Origin: Symbiodinium natans
Lineage: Eukaryota; Sar; Dinophyceae; Suessiales; Symbiodiniaceae
Reading direction: 5' to 3'
Assembly (NCBI GenBank): GCA_905221605.1
Contig: CAJNDS010000527.1
Span: 54,816-118,815 of the forward strand
DNA length: 64,000 nucleotides
The translations under genes and the position numbers were made by a program. Below the pieces are notes generated by a model. It was not told the DNA's origin, ran no database searches, and saw only the letters and a list, made by a program, of their open reading frames with translations. Of the stretch, positions 62,739-64,000 are shown piece by piece (within the stretch, counting starts at the first letter, position 1; each line of letters opens with the position of its first letter).

Positions 62739-63299
62739 TTAGGTTTGTTTGAGAATACTTTTGTTTGTTTTACATGCCAATATACTTTCAGCTTGTTTTT
62801 CCATTATATCAAATATTTCTTCATGAATATCATGTTTGAAGAACTTATAATCGTGAGGCTTACATCTTGTATTCTTCTTAAATAAATATATGTCTATGAC
62901 AATTTCAAGTATTATATAAACTTCACTATACATCTTGTTGTTGTAAAAGAATAAATCACCGAAACAAGTAGCACGTTTGTTAAAATATTCAGCGCAAAAG
63001 TGCAAGTCATAAAAATTATCATATATGGTTTTAATGTGCTCCATTGTATTAGTATTGATATATTTACGAAAAAGATTTGGGTCTACTCTAAAATCAAAAC
63101 AACAACGTTTTATTTCTTTCTGGGTTAAGTCTAAGGGATACATCCGAGCAAACAGATATAGGTCATCATAAACATCATTGTCAATAATATCAGAACAAGT
63201 TAGGAATTCCTTAATATTGTCATTGACATTATCAGGAAAGCACAACTCAAGGTTTTTTAACTTTTGACAGTTAGGACAATTGTAAATACAAGCCTTCAT
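62739..63299 (-). CDS. Cys-rich protein of unknown function
   Basis: 186 residues from the ATG at 63299 (MKACIYNCPNCQKLKNLELC); an upstream TTG at 63323 is less likely. The N-terminal Cys4, Cys8 and Cys11 with Cys20 suggest a small metal site. The remainder is rich in Phe, Tyr, Asp and Lys (NFYDLHFCAEYFNKRATCFG) with a hydrophobic stretch EVYIILEIVIDIYLF near residue 140. No family recognised. No TCTA motif. An inverted repeat AACCTA/TAGGTT lies just after its stop codon. Confidence 0.5.
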   Translation of the reverse strand: MKACIYNCPNCQKLKNLELCFPDNVNDNIKEFLTCSDIIDNDVYDDLYLFARMYPLDLTQKEIKRCCFDFRVDPNLFRKYINTNTMEHIKTIYDNFYDLHFCAEYFNKRATCFGDLFFYNNKMYSEVYIILEIVIDIYLFKKNTRCKPHDYKFFKHDIHEEIFDIMEKQAESILACKTNKSILKQT

Positions 63300-63380
63300 C
63301 TCACTAACATAATAAGTCGTCAAGTCTTTAAGTCGTTTTTAAGTCCTTTTTTATCATTGCTTCTTTTCTCTACTCTTTAT

Positions 63381-64000
63381 ATGAGTTTAAGCAAGGAAGA
63401 AATATTAAGCAATATATATTATGACTTAGAACGTGGTTATGGTAGCATTCAGAGTTTATACAAGGAAGCTAACAAAGATGGCGCAGGTGTGAGTCTTCAA
63501 TTTGTTAAAGATTGGGTTAAAAAGCAACCTAACAAGCAAAAGCAAGGATACAAAAATTTTAATAGCTATTCTGCACCTTTTAGCAGATTTGAATTTCAGA
63601 TTGATATTATGGATATGCAAAGCTTAATGAGAGACACAGGAACAAAAGATAAATTGAGATATGCCCTTTTATGTATTGATATATTTAGAAAAAAAGTTCA
63701 TGTCGTCCCATTAAAAAGTAAAGATGGTGTTGATGTATATGATGCGGTTTTAGAGTGTTTCAAAACGTTAGGGCATCCGATGAGTATTTATTCAGACGAT
63801 GAAGGTAGCTTCAATTCTAAAAAACTTCAAGATTATTTTAAAGGCGAAGGTATTAACCATATAGTAACATTGACACACGCTAACGTAGCCGAGAGAGCAA
63901 TAAGAACCTTTAAGAAAATGATAGGAGACAGAGCCGAATTTACTAAACAAAGTTGGTCTGAAATGTTGAAACCAGTATTAAAGAAATATAATAATATGAT
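63381..64000 (+). CDS. Retrovirus/Polinton-type integrase (rve, DDE), truncated by window end
   Basis: At least 207 codons, open to the last base of the window. The N-terminal part (residues 1-60, YGSIQSLYKEANKDGAGVSL) is followed by an RNase-H-like rve core. The DDE residues are Asp75 in FQIDIMDM, Asp139 in IYSDDEGSF, and Glu171 in HANVAERAIRTFKKM, the usual order and approximate spacing. In Polintons and many PLVs such an integrase inserts the viral DNA into the host chromosome, leaving 5-6 bp target duplications. The missing C-terminus would carry the DNA-binding end, often a chromodomain. TCTA lies 8 nt before the ATG. Confidence 0.9.
   Translation, partial: MSLSKEEILSNIYYDLERGYGSIQSLYKEANKDGAGVSLQFVKDWVKKQPNKQKQGYKNFNSYSAPFSRFEFQIDIMDMQSLMRDTGTKDKLRYALLCIDIFRKKVHVVPLKSKDGVDVYDAVLECFKTLGHPMSIYSDDEGSFNSKKLQDYFKGEGINHIVTLTHANVAERAIRTFKKMIGDRAEFTKQSWSEMLKPVLKKYNNM

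Larger units (their letters stand above)
50112..64000. mobile_element. Integrated Polinton-like virus, left end and virion module (right end outside window)
   Basis: The element has a sharp left boundary in satellite DNA. It is AT-rich, with 19 closely spaced genes on both strands, no visible introns, and the PLV core set: double-jelly-roll and penton capsid proteins, A32-like ATPase and rve integrase. The accessory set is S74 fibre, lipase-like hydrolase and GIY-YIG nuclease. All recognised frames are intact, so the copy could be recent or functional. No polymerase, helicase or primase is visible in the 13.9 kb seen, so the replication genes should be to the right. A chimeric assembly at 50,111/50,112 is the main alternative to real integration. 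Confidence 0.85.

Overview
The window joins two very different kinds of DNA. Positions 1 to about 50,111 are GC-rich nuclear DNA of a eukaryote, most likely a dinoflagellate. The evidence is dozens of interstitial TTTAGGG/CCCTAAA telomere-type tracts in both orientations, introns with GC and GA as well as GT donors and AG|G acceptors, and two genes for a one-domain voltage-gated cation channel with EF-hands, a family I know mainly from Symbiodiniaceae-type proteins. I cannot name the genus. Positions 50,112-64,000 are compact, AT-rich and nearly intron-free. They carry most of the virion module of a Polinton-like virus (PLV): double-jelly-roll major capsid protein, penton-type minor capsid protein, A32/FtsK-like packaging ATPase, S74-type fibre, lipase-like hydrolase, GIY-YIG nuclease and a retrovirus-type integrase cut by the window end.

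Layout. 1-3,492: telomere-like repeats, no gene supported. 3,493-10,754 (minus): channel gene A, 12 exons that I could join in one open frame. 10,755-17,028: telomere-like repeats, including a 0.6-kb degenerate CCCTAAA block, and weak exon candidates. 17,029-22,805 (minus): channel gene B, 13 joined exons, with a possible further 5' exon near 24,950. 22,806-35,660: microsatellites, telomere-like tracts, an AT-rich island (about 26,780-28,130) and a few unassigned exon candidates. 35,664-38,880: two arrays of a 74-bp minisatellite around a telomere-like spacer. 38,881-44,880: mainly repeats and small MITE-like elements. 44,880-50,111: a C-rich macrosatellite with a unit near 812 bp. The virus begins inside a satellite unit at 50,111/50,112.

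How the viral genes fit together. Five minus-strand genes (50,647-54,187) encode putative virion proteins and the minor capsid protein. Plus-strand genes (54,232-59,872) encode the hydrolase, a small basic protein, the major capsid protein, the GIY-YIG nuclease and the fibre. The packaging ATPase follows on the minus strand, then small proteins, then the integrase. Eleven of the 19 viral genes, including most of the recognisable virion genes, have the tetramer TCTA 8-17 nt before the start codon, and several gene ends carry perfect AT-rich hairpins. TCTA is the late promoter core of the giant virus CroV and of its virophage mavirus, and 3' hairpins mark mimivirus transcript ends. I infer that this element may be read by a giant virus's late transcription machinery, as a virophage is. 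No DNA polymerase or helicase is visible, so the replication module and the right terminus must lie beyond 64,000.

In the host part, the two channel paralogues share only five exact intron positions. Each has four introns the other lacks, and two more pairs are offset by 6-8 nt. Two MITE-like families are also present, one with inverted ends of the type GGGGTTTACGA and 4-5 bp target duplications. All coordinates and repeat counts were read by eye.
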